Assembly: GCA_025451235.1 (NCBI GenBank)
Contig: JANWKT010000007.1
Span: forward strand, 1 to 64,000
Length of the DNA stretch: 64,000 nucleotides
From: Flavobacteriales bacterium
GTDB taxonomy: Bacteria; Bacteroidota; Bacteroidia; CAIKAF01
Reading direction: 5' to 3'
Shown one piece after another: positions 18,808 to 28,496 of this stretch. Under the pieces are notes generated by a model. It was not told where the DNA came from. It saw nothing but the letters and a program-made list of their open reading frames with translations, and did no database searches. The position numbers were made by a program, and so were the translations under genes. The stretch's first letter is position 1. Each line of letters opens with the position of its first letter.

Positions 18808-21800
18808 ATGAGAAATTTAATTTTCTCTTTTTATTTTTTATTCATTGCTGCTAACTGCTTTGGTCAACAAATTAATTTTTTTGACAACCTGAGTGGTTCT
18901 GTTGGTGGTCAGGTGTTATTAGGATCCTGCACTGATGATGATCTAAACTTATATGTTACCGGTCAGGTAGCAGGAACAACACTGCATTTGTTTAATTACA
19001 CCTATGGTACACCCTTTAGCGGATCATATACCTTTCTAGTAAAATTTAATTCATCACATCAGTTGGTTTGGGTCAGATATTTTCAATGTTACAGTGGAGC
19101 TACCAAAATGCATGGACTCGTAGCAGATGATAACGATAATGTTTATTTTTCCGTTGAACATGGAAATACCAATGCTCCCATTGATGCTTACACCAGTGAT
19201 GGAACCTTTATCATTAAATTGGATCAATATGGGGTTGTTCAGTGGTTTAAACCATACTATGCAGATAATCTCAGATTAATTTCAAACAACCGTATTCAGC
19301 TCATCGGTGCGTCCAATGATAATAATTTAGTTGAAGGGACCTTTCCAATAACTAATCCTTCGGGAACAGTAATTACGTTGGATACGGCGGGTACTTATCA
19401 AAGTCATTTTTTTGTTGATTTACCGGCATACCAAAGTGAAAGAATTTTAGGGGTAAATAATCAAAATCAATTCTATGGTTATCGTGCAGCTACAGGAACA
19501 CCCACCTTAGTTTCTGGGTTTCTTGCAGATAGCACAGGTGCCATTGTTTACACGAAAAGAATTAACTATTGTCAATCAACCTCATTGCCTTTTTCAATGA
19601 CGTATGATCCGTCAACAGAGCAGTACTATGTTGCAGGGCGTATGGAAGTGAATGTGCCTATGGATACCAACATTAACGTACCTCCATTTGCCAACCAGAA
19701 TACACTCATGAAACTAGATAACCAGTTTCAGATTCTTGGTAAGATGCCATTAACGGTTATGAATGGTAATGGAGGATCAGCAGGTTTGCTTATGCAACCC
19801 AAAAATGGAGATCTGATGGTTGGTGGTAAAATTGTCTCATCCGCATTAGCTCATACCCATATTGGTCCACATTTCTATTTGAATTATGATTTAAATAATT
19901 TATGGATGGCCAAGATCGACCAGAATTTGCAATTTAAATGGATCAGAGCATTCGATTGTACTTCTTTTTCGACCCGGTTTTCTGACATGTGGCTTCACGG
20001 TAATTACATTGGAATGGGTGGACATGCCGATCTGATTCCTGGCATCCCACCACCGTACAATTGCTTTAATGGTGCCGACATGTTTGTGGGAATTATCGAG
20101 GATGTTGATTCAACGGATATTGAATTTATGGGATCTGTATTTTATGATATCAATGTAAACGGTATTCGAGATACACTTGAGCCCGGGTTGCCATCCATGC
20201 AATGTACGAATACGGATACATCAGCCATTTCATTTTCTGGCATTCAGGGATCCTATGCTCTTACAGGTCAAGTAGGAATGAATTTGATCCGATCTTTAAC
20301 CATTCCAATATATTGGTATTATACCACGCTTGATACACTTCAATCTAATATTACTGTTCTGGATACTATAGTAACTGATGTAAATTTTGGAGCAGCGCCC
20401 ATTCCTAATATTGTAGATCTGGAAGTGATAGGTAATGATTATCATCCTGCCTATCTAGGCCATGGTTATCCCATCAAATTAGACTTTCATCAATTAGGTA
20501 CCGATACCACCAATGCTACCTTACAATTTATTCTTGATCCAGTATTAAATTATACAGGTAGTAGTGTTACTCCCAATTCTATTTCGGGTGATACACTCCT
20601 ATGGAATCTTGATTCATTGCACTATTTCAATGCAGGAAGTATCATAGTTTATAGTACTGTTCCAAATAATGTTATTTATCAGGGTGATTCGGTTATCAAC
20701 TATGCATCCATTACATCAATGTTTAGTGATACTGCACAATATAATAATTTCGATACCGTGATCAATGTTATTTTACAACCTATAGATCCAAATGATAAAT
20801 TATCTGAACCAGGTACTTGTATCTATGAACCCTTTTTGCAAAACGATCAATCCATCGAATACAAGGTACGATTCCAAAATACAGGGACTTCTCCGGCTAT
20901 CAATGTTTATATTGTAGACACTATATCTCCGCTGCTTGAACCTTCAACCATATCAATCATATCCAGCAGTCATAGTTGTTATCCTGAATTTGAAAATGGA
21001 GTATTGAAATTCTATTTTGATAATATCAATTTACCAGATAGTGGTGCCAATTTTGATGCTAGCTGTGGATTTGTGAAATTTTCGATTCAACCGGTCAATG
21101 GCCTTCCCCATGGTGCCGTTATTACCAATTCAGCTGAGATCTACTTTGATTTTAATGCTCCGGTCTATACTGGTAGCACTAACTTGCATTATTACGATCA
21201 ACCTGTTTCCATTATAACAGAAGATCCAAGCTGTCCGCTATCTTCTGATGGAAGTATACAGGTGATCAACTGGTGCTCTGCTTCGCCTGCATTATACATC
21301 AGTATCAACGGAACATCTTTTGATACTATAGGAAATTATTATTCCTTGATGGAAGGCACTTATCCGGTTTATATAATCACAGAGGGAGATACTTTGTTGT
21401 TTTCTACCGTCAACCTGGTCGATCCTCCAACATCAACTATTGATAGTGTTATTGGAACAACCACCACCTGTGGAACGAATAATGGTATGATTGAGATTTA
21501 CGCCAGTTCTGCTTTTTCTGGTTTAACTTATTCTATCAATGGAACTTCATTTTTGCCAACCTCTACCTTTAACAATCTGGTAGGAGGGGAGTACCCTATT
21601 TTAATTCAGGATTCGTTGGGTTGTGAATACCAATGGAATGATTCTATTGATCTATATTCAATCAATGACCTTATCATTGATTCAGTTCAAGTAACCCCTA
21701 GTACATGCAATAATGATACTTCCGGTTGGATTGAAGTTTTTGTTCATGGTGAATTGGGAACAGTATTGTACAGTACTGATGGAGTAAATTTCAATTCAAA

Positions 21801-22362
21801 TCCTTTGATTTCTGGCTTATACGGCAATTATCAAGTGATTGTAATTGATTCAATGTGCTCTGATACCTTAGGAGTTTTTATCAATTCACTCAGCGACCTG
21901 GATGCAACTGTTACATATACTAATATGAATGCGATACCGGCTAATGGTACCATAACCGTAACACCGTTTGGAGGATTTTACCCATACACATATTCAATCA
22001 ACGGAAGCTCCTTTGGACCTGATAGTACGTTTACCAATTTAACTGCCGGCACCTATACCATCGAAGTAAAAGATTCGCTGGGATGTGTTCAAACATATAC
22101 CGTTGATCTGTTCAGCACGCTATCAACCCTTGAATTCTCAGAATTTAATTATTCCATTTATCCTAATCCAGCCAATGATGAATTATTTGTATTAGGATGG
22201 AATGCCGAAAACCTGAATTATTCGATCCTGAACTTGTTTGGTCAATTTATAACAGGTGGTAGTTTAGACACCAAGGGTAAGATCTATTTAAACAATTTAC
22301 CAGCCGGAACATATTTCTTAAAAATTAAGAGTAGGTATTGGAAGTTTATTAAGATGGACTAG
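18808..22362 (+). CDS. Large multidomain surface protein (propeller, SdrD B-like, DUF7619-like, SprB repeats, T9SS)
   Basis: A 1184-residue secreted protein. In order: a signal peptide (1-19); a propeller-like N-terminal region (to about 430); an SdrD B-like domain near 441 (VFYDINVNGIRDTLEPGLPS); a domain near 655-800 with DPNDKLSEPG and YKVRFQNTGTSPAINVYIVD typical of DUF7619; four SprB-type repeats (about 810-1100, with YTYSINGSSF and NLTAGTYTIEVKDSLGC); and a T9SS domain (YSIYPNPANDELFVLG). SprB repeats are known from the gliding adhesin of Flavobacterium. I infer an adhesin. TATATTTG at 18778-18785 is a likely -7 box. Confidence 0.87.
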   Translation: MRNLIFSFYFLFIAANCFGQQINFFDNLSGSVGGQVLLGSCTDDDLNLYVTGQVAGTTLHLFNYTYGTPFSGSYTFLVKFNSSHQLVWVRYFQCYSGATKMHGLVADDNDNVYFSVEHGNTNAPIDAYTSDGTFIIKLDQYGVVQWFKPYYADNLRLISNNRIQLIGASNDNNLVEGTFPITNPSGTVITLDTAGTYQSHFFVDLPAYQSERILGVNNQNQFYGYRAATGTPTLVSGFLADSTGAIVYTKRINYCQSTSLPFSMTYDPSTEQYYVAGRMEVNVPMDTNINVPPFANQNTLMKLDNQFQILGKMPLTVMNGNGGSAGLLMQPKNGDLMVGGKIVSSALAHTHIGPHFYLNYDLNNLWMAKIDQNLQFKWIRAFDCTSFSTRFSDMWLHGNYIGMGGHADLIPGIPPPYNCFNGADMFVGIIEDVDSTDIEFMGSVFYDINVNGIRDTLEPGLPSMQCTNTDTSAISFSGIQGSYALTGQVGMNLIRSLTIPIYWYYTTLDTLQSNITVLDTIVTDVNFGAAPIPNIVDLEVIGNDYHPAYLGHGYPIKLDFHQLGTDTTNATLQFILDPVLNYTGSSVTPNSISGDTLLWNLDSLHYFNAGSIIVYSTVPNNVIYQGDSVINYASITSMFSDTAQYNNFDTVINVILQPIDPNDKLSEPGTCIYEPFLQNDQSIEYKVRFQNTGTSPAINVYIVDTISPLLEPSTISIISSSHSCYPEFENGVLKFYFDNINLPDSGANFDASCGFVKFSIQPVNGLPHGAVITNSAEIYFDFNAPVYTGSTNLHYYDQPVSIITEDPSCPLSSDGSIQVINWCSASPALYISINGTSFDTIGNYYSLMEGTYPVYIITEGDTLLFSTVNLVDPPTSTIDSVIGTTTTCGTNNGMIEIYASSAFSGLTYSINGTSFLPTSTFNNLVGGEYPILIQDSLGCEYQWNDSIDLYSINDLIIDSVQVTPSTCNNDTSGWIEVFVHGELGTVLYSTDGVNFNSNPLISGLYGNYQVIVIDSMCSDTLGVFINSLSDLDATVTYTNMNAIPANGTITVTPFGGFYPYTYSINGSSFGPDSTFTNLTAGTYTIEVKDSLGCVQTYTVDLFSTLSTLEFSEFNYSIYPNPANDELFVLGWNAENLNYSILNLFGQFITGGSLDTKGKIYLNNLPAGTYFLKIKSRYWKFIKMD

Positions 22363-22363
22363 C

Positions 22364-22440
22364 CAGTACCCAGGATTCGATATAGTTCCTTAAAAGCCCT
22401 GTATTCCCTGCATATACAGCATATAGTTTTATCCTATAAT
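22364..22440 (+). repeat. Dispersed repeat, copy A
   Basis: This 77-bp stretch begins two bases after the stop of the 1184-residue gene. It matches 32865-32940 almost base for base and the first part of 24147-24265. It ends in the common motif atcctataat. No gene was found in the remainder of the 22363-22607 gap. Confidence 0.8.
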
Positions 22441-22607
22441 GTGATTGCATTATATTGAATAGTAAACGCTTATTTCCATGTTTGAACAAAACAATATTTA
22501 GAAGATTCAGACTTTCCGATCTCAAAACCACCCTGAAGGGTGATCGATTACTGATACTGTTTCCGTTTTTTAAGCGTTCAACTAACTAGATTAAAACCCA
22601 ACTTGAT

Positions 22608-24161
22608 ATGAAAATTCAATGGATAATTTGCAGCACTATTGCAATGATATTCGCTCCCAACCCTTATGGATATTCCCAAATTGTTCCGGATGCTTCTTTT
22701 GGTTCAGGGGGTGTTGTAATTACTGATATAGGAGGCATTAATGACGGGGCTTCAAAGGTAGCCTTGCAAAGTGATGGCAAGATAGTAGTCGGAGGATTTA
22801 ATAATAATGGTTTTCCAGCTTGTGATTTTTCCATAGTCAGGTACAATACAGATGGGACATTGGACACTAGTTTTGGTACCAACGGAATTGTTGTTACCGA
22901 TATAGGAGGAAATATGGATTATGGAGGAAGTGTTACCATTCAGAGCGATGGGAAAATTGTATTGGTCGGTAAATCCATTGATACCTCATCTCAATGCAAA
23001 GTAGCTGTTTTACGCTATAATCAGGATGGTTCTTTGGACAATAGTTTTAGTGTCGATGGAATTACATTAACTGATCTTGGAGGTGTTTACTACGATTATT
23101 ATAGCTCAGATGGAGCAAATCAGGCAATACTACAGTCTGATGGAAAAATATTGGTGATTGGTAACAGGTTCGCGGATCCATATTTTGAAATAGCACTCCT
23201 TAGGTTCAATAGCGATGGCTCATTGGATGCCAGTTTTGATTCAGATGGCATAGTTATTTCAAGTATTATTGGTAATGCTGTAGCAGGATCGGGCGCTATT
23301 CAGATTGATGGGAAAATATTAGTGGGTGGAAGCATTGGCAGCGGTTTTGGGGTAGTTCGCTATCATTCAAACGGCAGTCTTGACAACAGTTTTGATGGTG
23401 ATGGATGGGTTTCAACTCCTATCTTTTCTAGCGCTTCCGGTATGAAAATTCTCATCCAGGCTGATGGAAAATTAGTGCTTGCCGGTTTTGTCAACGCTGG
23501 TATAGCCGGTATTGACTTTGTAGTGGTTAGATACAATACGGATGGGTCATTAGACAATAGTTTTGATGGTGACGGAAAGGCGATTACCGACTTTGGCGCA
23601 GGAAGTCTCGATTTTGGGCTGGACGCCATCATTATGAGCAATGGGAATATATTGGTATCTGGTCCATCAAATAGTGATGTTGCCATGGTATGTTATCAAC
23701 CAAATGGAAGTCTTGACCTCACCTTTGATACTGACGGAAAATATGCCCAGGCATTTAATGGAGGACTCTCTCAGGCATATTCGATAGCAATTCAAACGGA
23801 TGAAAAAATAGTCCTGGCCGGATATACCGCAGATATTAATAATGTTCCTATTGACTTTATGGTTCTGCGATTTGGTAATACTCCAACGGGTATTGAACCA
23901 ACCTTAGGTAACCTGTCCAACGGCGTTGTATTTCCTAATCCCACGGATGGTATGATTGGATTTTATGCGGAGGAGGATCTGATGAATGCCTCCCTGCGGA
24001 TCACCAATTTAGCTGGAGAGACCATTTACTGTAAGGAAAACATGAATGGAAGATCATTTGTTTTCGATATTTCCGATAAGCCTGCGGGTATATACTTTAT
24101 GACGATAACCAGTGGCACGTCCCACCAAACCTGGAAAATTATCAGACAGGATTCGAGATAG
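22608..24161 (+). CDS. Delta-60 repeat protein with T9SS sorting domain
   Basis: A 517-residue secreted protein. The signal peptide (about 1-23) is followed by seven or so delta-60 repeats (residues 25-425), each around 52-57 residues with ALQSDGKIVVGG and VRYNTDGTLDTSFGTNG patterns; these build a beta-propeller. The C-terminal domain begins VFPNPTDGMIGFYAEE. The last codons (Asp-Ser-Arg and stop) lie inside a copy of a dispersed intergenic repeat, so the C-terminus appears to have been redefined by that repeat. Likely a surface protein; ligand unknown. Confidence 0.87.
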   Translation: MKIQWIICSTIAMIFAPNPYGYSQIVPDASFGSGGVVITDIGGINDGASKVALQSDGKIVVGGFNNNGFPACDFSIVRYNTDGTLDTSFGTNGIVVTDIGGNMDYGGSVTIQSDGKIVLVGKSIDTSSQCKVAVLRYNQDGSLDNSFSVDGITLTDLGGVYYDYYSSDGANQAILQSDGKILVIGNRFADPYFEIALLRFNSDGSLDASFDSDGIVISSIIGNAVAGSGAIQIDGKILVGGSIGSGFGVVRYHSNGSLDNSFDGDGWVSTPIFSSASGMKILIQADGKLVLAGFVNAGIAGIDFVVVRYNTDGSLDNSFDGDGKAITDFGAGSLDFGLDAIIMSNGNILVSGPSNSDVAMVCYQPNGSLDLTFDTDGKYAQAFNGGLSQAYSIAIQTDEKIVLAGYTADINNVPIDFMVLRFGNTPTGIEPTLGNLSNGVVFPNPTDGMIGFYAEEDLMNASLRITNLAGETIYCKENMNGRSFVFDISDKPAGIYFMTITSGTSHQTWKIIRQDSR

Positions 24162-24265
24162 TTCCTTAAAAGCCCCGTATTCCTCACATATCCAGAATAT
24201 AGTTTTATCCTATAATGTATACCGTTTTATGTTGAGTTAATGAATTCAATTTATTTTTCTTTCTT
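24147..24265 (+). repeat. Dispersed repeat, copy B (full-length form)
   Basis: This 119-bp copy combines the left block seen at 22364-22440 with a right block (24207-24265) that recurs at 24811-24869 with a single mismatch over 59 bp. It overlaps the end of the delta-60 gene and supplies its stop codon. Confidence 0.85.
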
Positions 24266-24298
24266 CAATATTGTCCTTCTTATCACGTTATCCTTGCA

Positions 24299-24694
24299 AT
24301 GAATCGCTTTGCTCTATTATGCTTATTAATCATATTTTCCTGTAGTAAGCCAAAACAGGCTGCGAAAAAAATGATACTATCCAGCCAATCCGCTTACCTT
24401 TTTGGCATATTCTATAGTTCGAATCCAGAAATAAAACTCATTTTGAAAAGTGACTTCACATACGAATTGAGATTTATCCATGGAAGATGTACCGGAGATT
24501 TTATCAGAACCGGTAGTTGGAATTCGCAGCAGGATACCGTTAATTTAGTAGAAACTGGGAGTTCGATTCCTTCCATGTGTATGGGTGCTACTGGAGGAAT
24601 CAAATTCATTTCGAATAAACAGGATGGTCCAGTGGTGGTTCATAATATGGATTCGCTATCTTGGAGGAAAATACTATTGGTTAGAACGCTGTAA
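24299..24694 (+). CDS. Small predicted lipoprotein
   Basis: A 131-residue protein beginning with a hydrophobic segment ending in IIFSC at residues 11-15, so Cys15 is a probable lipidation site. The rest is short and beta-rich (ILKSDFTYELRF, RTGSWNSQQDTVNLVE), resembling small lipoproteins of Bacteroidota of unknown function. The gene is bracketed by two nearly identical 59-bp direct repeats (24207-24265 and 24811-24869), which sets it apart as a possible mobile or duplicated cassette. No specific function is claimed. Confidence 0.65.
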   Translation: MNRFALLCLLIIFSCSKPKQAAKKMILSSQSAYLFGIFYSSNPEIKLILKSDFTYELRFIHGRCTGDFIRTGSWNSQQDTVNLVETGSSIPSMCMGATGGIKFISNKQDGPVVVHNMDSLSWRKILLVRTL

Positions 24695-24774
24695 ATCATC
24701 TATGCTTTTAGACGGAAGAAAATTGATAAATTGCGATTAATTCGGTAACTTCGTTTATTTAATCATAATGCGAT

Positions 24775-24869
24775 TTATAGGATAATCAAGTCCTTAGCAT
24801 TTAAATGATTATCCTATAATGTATACCGTTTTATGTTGAGTTAATGGATTCAATTTATTTTTCTTTCTT
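24775..24869 (+). repeat. Dispersed repeat copy C with a 14-bp inverted repeat
   Basis: TTATAGGATAATCA (24775-24788) and TGATTATCCTATAA (24806-24819) are perfect 14-bp inverted arms with a 17-nt loop. The right arm runs directly into the 59-bp block shared with copy B. The arrangement resembles a miniature inverted-repeat element. Confidence 0.75.
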
Positions 24870-25082
24870 AAAAGTCTTTATTCCTTTAAAATAGGGGAGA
24901 AGAGAAGTTTTTATTTATTTTTTGATGGGGGAGGGGAGCACAGAGTTTTGCTTCTGGTGGTATGAGGGAGCTAATGCTGATGCATTTGGTGAATCTCAAT
25001 GTCTTGACAGGATTTTTAGAATTGTTAATTACTTTGTTAATCAATGTTTAAGGGTAAAAATATAGGTATATCTAAATCTATA
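24870..25082. other. Non-coding left border of the accessory island
   Basis: No gene was found here. agagaagtttttatttatt near 24902-24920 recurs inverted, with one base fewer, at 32556-32573 at the far side of the island. Confidence 0.5.
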
Positions 25083-25106
25083 TATATTTGACCAAATTGG
25101 TCAAAT
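25083..25106 (+). promoter_or_regulatory. Promoter -7 box overlapped by a 21-bp palindromic operator (candidate C-box)
   Basis: TATATTTG at 25083-25090 fits the -7 consensus exactly. It overlaps the palindrome at 25086-25106 with 10-bp arms ATTTGACCAA and TTGGTCAAAT around one central A. The palindrome ends 9 nt before the TTG start of the HTH gene. A dimeric HTH protein bound here would block the promoter, so autoregulation by the encoded controller is the obvious inference. Confidence 0.7.
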
Positions 25107-25115
25107 AGTATTTTT

Positions 25116-25424
25116 TTGAAAACGATAGGACAGTTAATTCGGGAAAAAAGAGAATCGCAAGGGTTTGTTTTGAGGGAAATCGCTTCAGAACTTAATGTGG
25201 ATATTTCATTCTTAAGCAAGGTAGAGACTGGGGATAAGCGACCTACAAGAGAACAAGTAATTGCTTTAGCCAAATTTTTCGGGATAAATGAAAAAGAACT
25301 GCTGGTAGCATATTTAAGTGATAGATTGGTTTATGAGGTAAGGGAGGAAGAGCTAGCAATCGAGGCAATTAAAGCCGCAGAACAAAAAATTGAATACCTA
25401 AAAAAATCTAATACTATTTTTTAA
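25116..25424 (+). CDS. XRE-family HTH regulator, controller (C) protein-like, of the restriction-modification locus
   Basis: A 102-residue protein with an N-terminal XRE/Cro-type HTH (residues 5-60: IGQLIREKRESQGFVLREIA, then LNVDISFLSKVETGDKRPT) and a helical tail. The only plausible start is TTG at 25116; there is no later in-frame ATG. Its stop TAA overlaps the next gene's ATG by one base (TAATG), so the two are translationally coupled. Controller proteins of restriction systems time the appearance of the nuclease by binding operators in front of their own gene, and a 21-bp palindrome lies just upstream. The role is inferred from position. Confidence 0.82.
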   Translation: MKTIGQLIREKRESQGFVLREIASELNVDISFLSKVETGDKRPTREQVIALAKFFGINEKELLVAYLSDRLVYEVREEELAIEAIKAAEQKIEYLKKSNTIF

Positions 25425-28400
25425 TGGCGTTCTATGTCGCAAAAAATAAGACGGATGGCTTAGCTCAATTAAAGGAGCTTGTAACTGCATTTGAAAAAGA
25501 TATTAAATCTTTTACGTCACCATCCTATAATGAAACTCAATTAAGAACTGATTTTCTTGATGCTTTTCTAATGTGTTTTGGTTGGGATGTATACAATGAA
25601 TCCCATAAGAGCCAATTATTCAGAGATGTGCTCTTAGAGGAATCAATTGAAATCGATGAAGATTCCGCTAAAAAAAATCCAGATTACACTATACGTTTAA
25701 ACGGAATAAGAAAATTCTTTTTTGAAGCAAAAAAGCCTTCCGTAGATATTCTTACATCATCGAAAGCTGCATTTCAAACACGGCAATATGGATGGAGTGG
25801 GACCCTTGGAATTTCTATTTTGACCAATTTTGCCAATATAGTTGTTTATGACTGCAGATATAAACCTGAAACAAGCGAAGAAGCGCATGTGGCACGTGTA
25901 AGAACTTATAATTACACTCAATATGTAGATGCATTTGATGATTTATATGATTTAATTTCTTTTGATTCTGTTGCTAGTGGTAAATTAGATAGCGAGTTTT
26001 CTATTTATGACAGGATAGGTGATACTTTTGATAGCTATTTCCTTGAACAAATAGAAAAATGGAGAAAAAAACTTGCCTTGTCAGCGGTTCAGAGAAATGA
26101 GAATTTAAAAAATGAAGATATTAATTTCCTGGTTCAACGCTTACTCAATAGGATTGTCTTTTTAAGAATTTGTGAAGATAGGGCCATAGAAAAATACGAA
26201 ACACTTAAAGGAATCAAAAATTATGATGAACTTAAGGAGTTATTCAATCAATCTGATAATAGGTATAATTCTGGTTTATTTAATTTTATTGAAGATAAGC
26301 TTTCTTTAACCATTGAAATCGATACCGAAACTTTGATTTCAATTTTTAGCGAGTTATATTATCCTCATAGTCCTTACAATTTTGCAGTAGTTGATCCTTC
26401 AATCTTAAGCCAGATTTATGAAAAATTTCTAGGTAGTCAAGTTGTTTTAAGCGAAGGACGGCAACTTTCTATAGTAGAGGAACCCGAAGTAGCTGCTTCG
26501 AATGGAGTTGTGCCGACTCCAAAAATGATTGTTGAACAAATCGTAAAAGAAACATTGCTTCCACTTGTAGATTCCAAGTCTTTAAAACAACTGAAAGAAT
26601 TAAGAATTGCGGACATATGCTGTGGATCTGGAACATTTCTTATATCTGTGTATGATTTTCTTCTTAACTCAATAATAGAGGAATCTAAATCAAGTAAATC
26701 TTTAGATCCGGAACTTATTTATGAAATTTCTCAGAATACAATGGCTTTAACTTTAAAAGCCAAAAGAAGTATTCTGCAAAAAAATATATTCGGTGTTGAT
26801 ATAAATCCATATGCGACTGAGGTAACTCAGTTTAGTCTTCTTCTTAAATTGTTAGAAGGTGAAAATGCTACAACTGTCGATCATTTTATTAATCTAAACG
26901 GAGAAAAAGCTCTTCCTGATTTATCTCACAATATTAAGTGTGGAAACTCCTTAGTTGATAATAGTTTTTTTGAATTTGACCCCAAAGCAATTGATAACAA
27001 TGATTTATTGTTTAAGGTAAAACCGTTTAATTGGGGAAGTGAATATCCATTCTTACATGAAACTGGTGGTTTTGATGCTATTGTGGGAAATCCGCCATAT
27101 GTTAGAATTCAGAACTTAATCAAATATGCTCCACAAGAAGCTAAATATTATCAGAGTGATCTATCAGGGTTTCTGGTTGCTAAGAAAGAAACTTTTGATA
27201 AATACTATCTTTTTATTCAAAAGGCTGTTGGATTATTAAAAACCAATGGTTTTTTAGGATATGTCGTTCCACATAAATTTTTTATTGCAAAGGGTGGAAA
27301 AGCATTGCGTTACTTTATAAACACATCTTGCAGCATTTCAAGGATAATACATTTTGGGGTTACGCAGATTTTTCCTGATAAATCTACATATACAGCTATC
27401 CTGGTGCTTGTAAAAAATGAGAAAAATTCGTTTGAATTTAGAAGGATAAAGCAATTAACACCAGAAAATCTATCCTCTGATACAACATATCAGGTTTATG
27501 AGAAGGAGCGATTTAATCAGGATCCTTGGATTTTTTTATCGAAAGAAACTGAAGTCATTTTTAATAAGTTAAAATCTGGAAAGGTTAAGGAACTTCATAC
27601 AATAGCGGAGATATGTGTTGGCTTGCAAACAAGCAAGGACGAAGTATATATTTTTACACCTGAAGAGGAAACTGAGAATGCTTTTGTTTTTCTTGTAGAC
27701 GGAGTAAAACAAGAAATTGAAAAGAATATTTGTGTCCCATGTATTTATGATCTTTCATTAAGATTGTTTGATACTATTTTGCCAAATGCACAAATGATTT
27801 TCCCTTATACAATAGATGATGGAAAAGCGCAAGTTATAGGGGAGGAATACTTTAAAGCAAATTACCCTAATTGCTGGAGTTATCTTAACAAATATAAAGA
27901 TGTTCTATCGGCTCGTAGCATCAATGGTAGCAAAGACCCAAAATGGTATCAATTTGGCAGATCACAAAGTCTCACCAAATTTCACAATTCTCCAAAACTT
28001 ATTTGGAATGTTCTTTCAACAAAACCAACATATGTTTATGACGAACTAAACATACAATTTACTGGTGGAGGCAATGGCCCTTATTATTCGCTGATAAACA
28101 ATTCCGATTATTCAATTTTCTATATTATGGGTATTCTATCCCATCCTTTGTTTGAGAATATGGTAAAAGCTGGTGCTAGTGAATTTAGAGGAGCATATTA
28201 TTCTCATGGTAAACAATTTATTGAGAAGGTTCCGATCCGAGTTATAGATGAGGGAAATATTCCTGATGTGAACTTACATGATAAAATTGTAAAAACGGTG
28301 AAGGGATTAATTGAAACAAAACACCAGTACAATGGGGCTTATGGTGTTAGAATTGCACTTTTGCAAAGAAAATTAGATGTTCTTAATAGTACATTAATTG

Positions 28401-28495
28401 AAACAGTTAATGAGTTATATGGAATCTCTATGGATGAGTTTAACATCGTGATAAATGATGAAATGTTTACAAAAGAACTAATTATTGAAGATTAA
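25424..28495 (+). CDS. Type IIG (Eco57I-like) bifunctional restriction endonuclease/adenine methyltransferase
   Basis: A 1023-residue protein. The N-terminal domain has a PD-(D/E)xK nuclease signature: P86-D87, then 13 residues to E101-A-K103. The methyltransferase core has motif I around residues 396-404 (ADICCGSGTF) and the N6-adenine motif NPPY at 556-559. A TaqI/Eco57I-type target-recognition region fills about 600-1000. The length and partnership with a separate methyltransferase match the Eco57I system as I recall it (roughly 1000-residue RM plus roughly 540-residue M). It should cut foreign DNA and methylate one strand of an asymmetric site; the site cannot be read from sequence. A BREX PglX is less likely, because no BREX partner genes are present. 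Confidence 0.88.
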   Translation: MAFYVAKNKTDGLAQLKELVTAFEKDIKSFTSPSYNETQLRTDFLDAFLMCFGWDVYNESHKSQLFRDVLLEESIEIDEDSAKKNPDYTIRLNGIRKFFFEAKKPSVDILTSSKAAFQTRQYGWSGTLGISILTNFANIVVYDCRYKPETSEEAHVARVRTYNYTQYVDAFDDLYDLISFDSVASGKLDSEFSIYDRIGDTFDSYFLEQIEKWRKKLALSAVQRNENLKNEDINFLVQRLLNRIVFLRICEDRAIEKYETLKGIKNYDELKELFNQSDNRYNSGLFNFIEDKLSLTIEIDTETLISIFSELYYPHSPYNFAVVDPSILSQIYEKFLGSQVVLSEGRQLSIVEEPEVAASNGVVPTPKMIVEQIVKETLLPLVDSKSLKQLKELRIADICCGSGTFLISVYDFLLNSIIEESKSSKSLDPELIYEISQNTMALTLKAKRSILQKNIFGVDINPYATEVTQFSLLLKLLEGENATTVDHFINLNGEKALPDLSHNIKCGNSLVDNSFFEFDPKAIDNNDLLFKVKPFNWGSEYPFLHETGGFDAIVGNPPYVRIQNLIKYAPQEAKYYQSDLSGFLVAKKETFDKYYLFIQKAVGLLKTNGFLGYVVPHKFFIAKGGKALRYFINTSCSISRIIHFGVTQIFPDKSTYTAILVLVKNEKNSFEFRRIKQLTPENLSSDTTYQVYEKERFNQDPWIFLSKETEVIFNKLKSGKVKELHTIAEICVGLQTSKDEVYIFTPEEETENAFVFLVDGVKQEIEKNICVPCIYDLSLRLFDTILPNAQMIFPYTIDDGKAQVIGEEYFKANYPNCWSYLNKYKDVLSARSINGSKDPKWYQFGRSQSLTKFHNSPKLIWNVLSTKPTYVYDELNIQFTGGGNGPYYSLINNSDYSIFYIMGILSHPLFENMVKAGASEFRGAYYSHGKQFIEKVPIRVIDEGNIPDVNLHDKIVKTVKGLIETKHQYNGAYGVRIALLQRKLDVLNSTLIETVNELYGISMDEFNIVINDEMFTKELIIED

Positions 28496-28496
28496 T

